Below the pieces are notes generated by a model. The model made no database searches, was not told the DNA's origin, and saw only the letters and a list, made by a program, of their open reading frames with translations. Source: Acidobacteriota bacterium (GTDB lineage: Bacteria; Acidobacteriota; Vicinamibacteria; Marinacidobacterales; Marinacidobacteraceae). Taken from it: 61,774 nucleotides of DNA. The stretch lies in NCBI GenBank assembly GCA_022822745.1, contig JAJEAO010000089.1, positions 1 through 61,774 on the forward strand. Direction: 5' to 3'. This document shows, piece by piece, positions 61,741-61,774 of this stretch. The translations under genes were made by a program, and so were the position numbers. Position 1 is the stretch's first letter, and each line of letters opens with the position of its first letter.

Positions 61741-61774
61741 GAGTGGTGGCGATGGAGCAGGGCGGCATCTATCG

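Overview
The window is high-GC DNA (about 70% in the core genes by eye) from a Gram-negative, outer-membrane bacterium. Several genes point to an Acidobacteriota-like or related lineage: a GWxTD-domain protein, a SpoIVB-type S55 peptidase, a BNR/sortilin-like giant secreted protein, a matrixin operon, an HflX with a long N-terminal extension, and box-pathway genes. This placement is inferred from gene content, not from a marker phylogeny.

Layout. Positions 1-6.7 kb hold a ThiF/MoeB-like enzyme, a Phd/VapC toxin-antitoxin pair with a frame-broken toxin, a translationally coupled pair of secreted proteins (S55 peptidase and beta-propeller), and a DUF2064 glycosyltransferase-like protein. Positions 6.7-31.9 kb form a defence island. 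It starts with a frame-broken PD-(D/E)XK-like gene and a methyltransferase/radical-SAM pair. It continues with a complete single-strand DNA phosphorothioation cassette in the order sspB-sspC-sspD-sspA. Next comes a co-directional run: a DGQHR (DndB-like) protein, a PLD-nuclease/SF2-helicase fusion, a 70-aa protein, an SMC/DndD-like ATPase and an unrecognised 191-aa protein. The island ends with an 808-aa protein built from alpha-CTD-like, sigma-region-4-like and winged-helix parts, an AAA ATPase, and a 1495-aa GHKL-ATPase/SF2-helicase fusion. Sampled lines in 16-32 kb are about 58-65% GC, against about 72% in flanking core genes, which fits horizontal acquisition.

Positions 32-34 kb carry a Cache-domain lipoprotein, a coiled-coil membrane protein and a HEPN/MNT toxin-antitoxin pair. 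Positions 34-45 kb hold the BNR protein, a sigma-54 activator without a sensor domain, pheS-pheT, a heme A synthase, a small membrane protein, an initiator tRNA, a TrkA-type potassium channel and tRNA-Thr(CGT). Positions 45-56 kb hold a secreted matrixin operon, rsgA, hflX, a TPR/transglutaminase-like protein, the GWxTD protein, a degenerate S41 peptidase and mltG. The end of the window carries an orphan beta-class DNA methyltransferase, a thiolase and boxB-boxC for aerobic benzoyl-CoA breakdown. The last 0.4 kb is a 95-bp tandem repeat.

How the genes may work together. SspB (nickase), SspC (ATPase), SspD (ATP-pyrophosphatase) and SspA (cysteine desulfurase) should together put sulfur into the DNA backbone. 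The DGQHR/helicase-PLD/SMC genes are the probable restriction side that attacks unmodified DNA. The sspB frame is broken inside a run of 24 C residues. That run could be a phase-variation switch for the whole modification system or a sequencing artefact, and it is the observation most worth testing. Two other island-edge genes are also frame-broken, so base-level errors in the assembly must be considered throughout.
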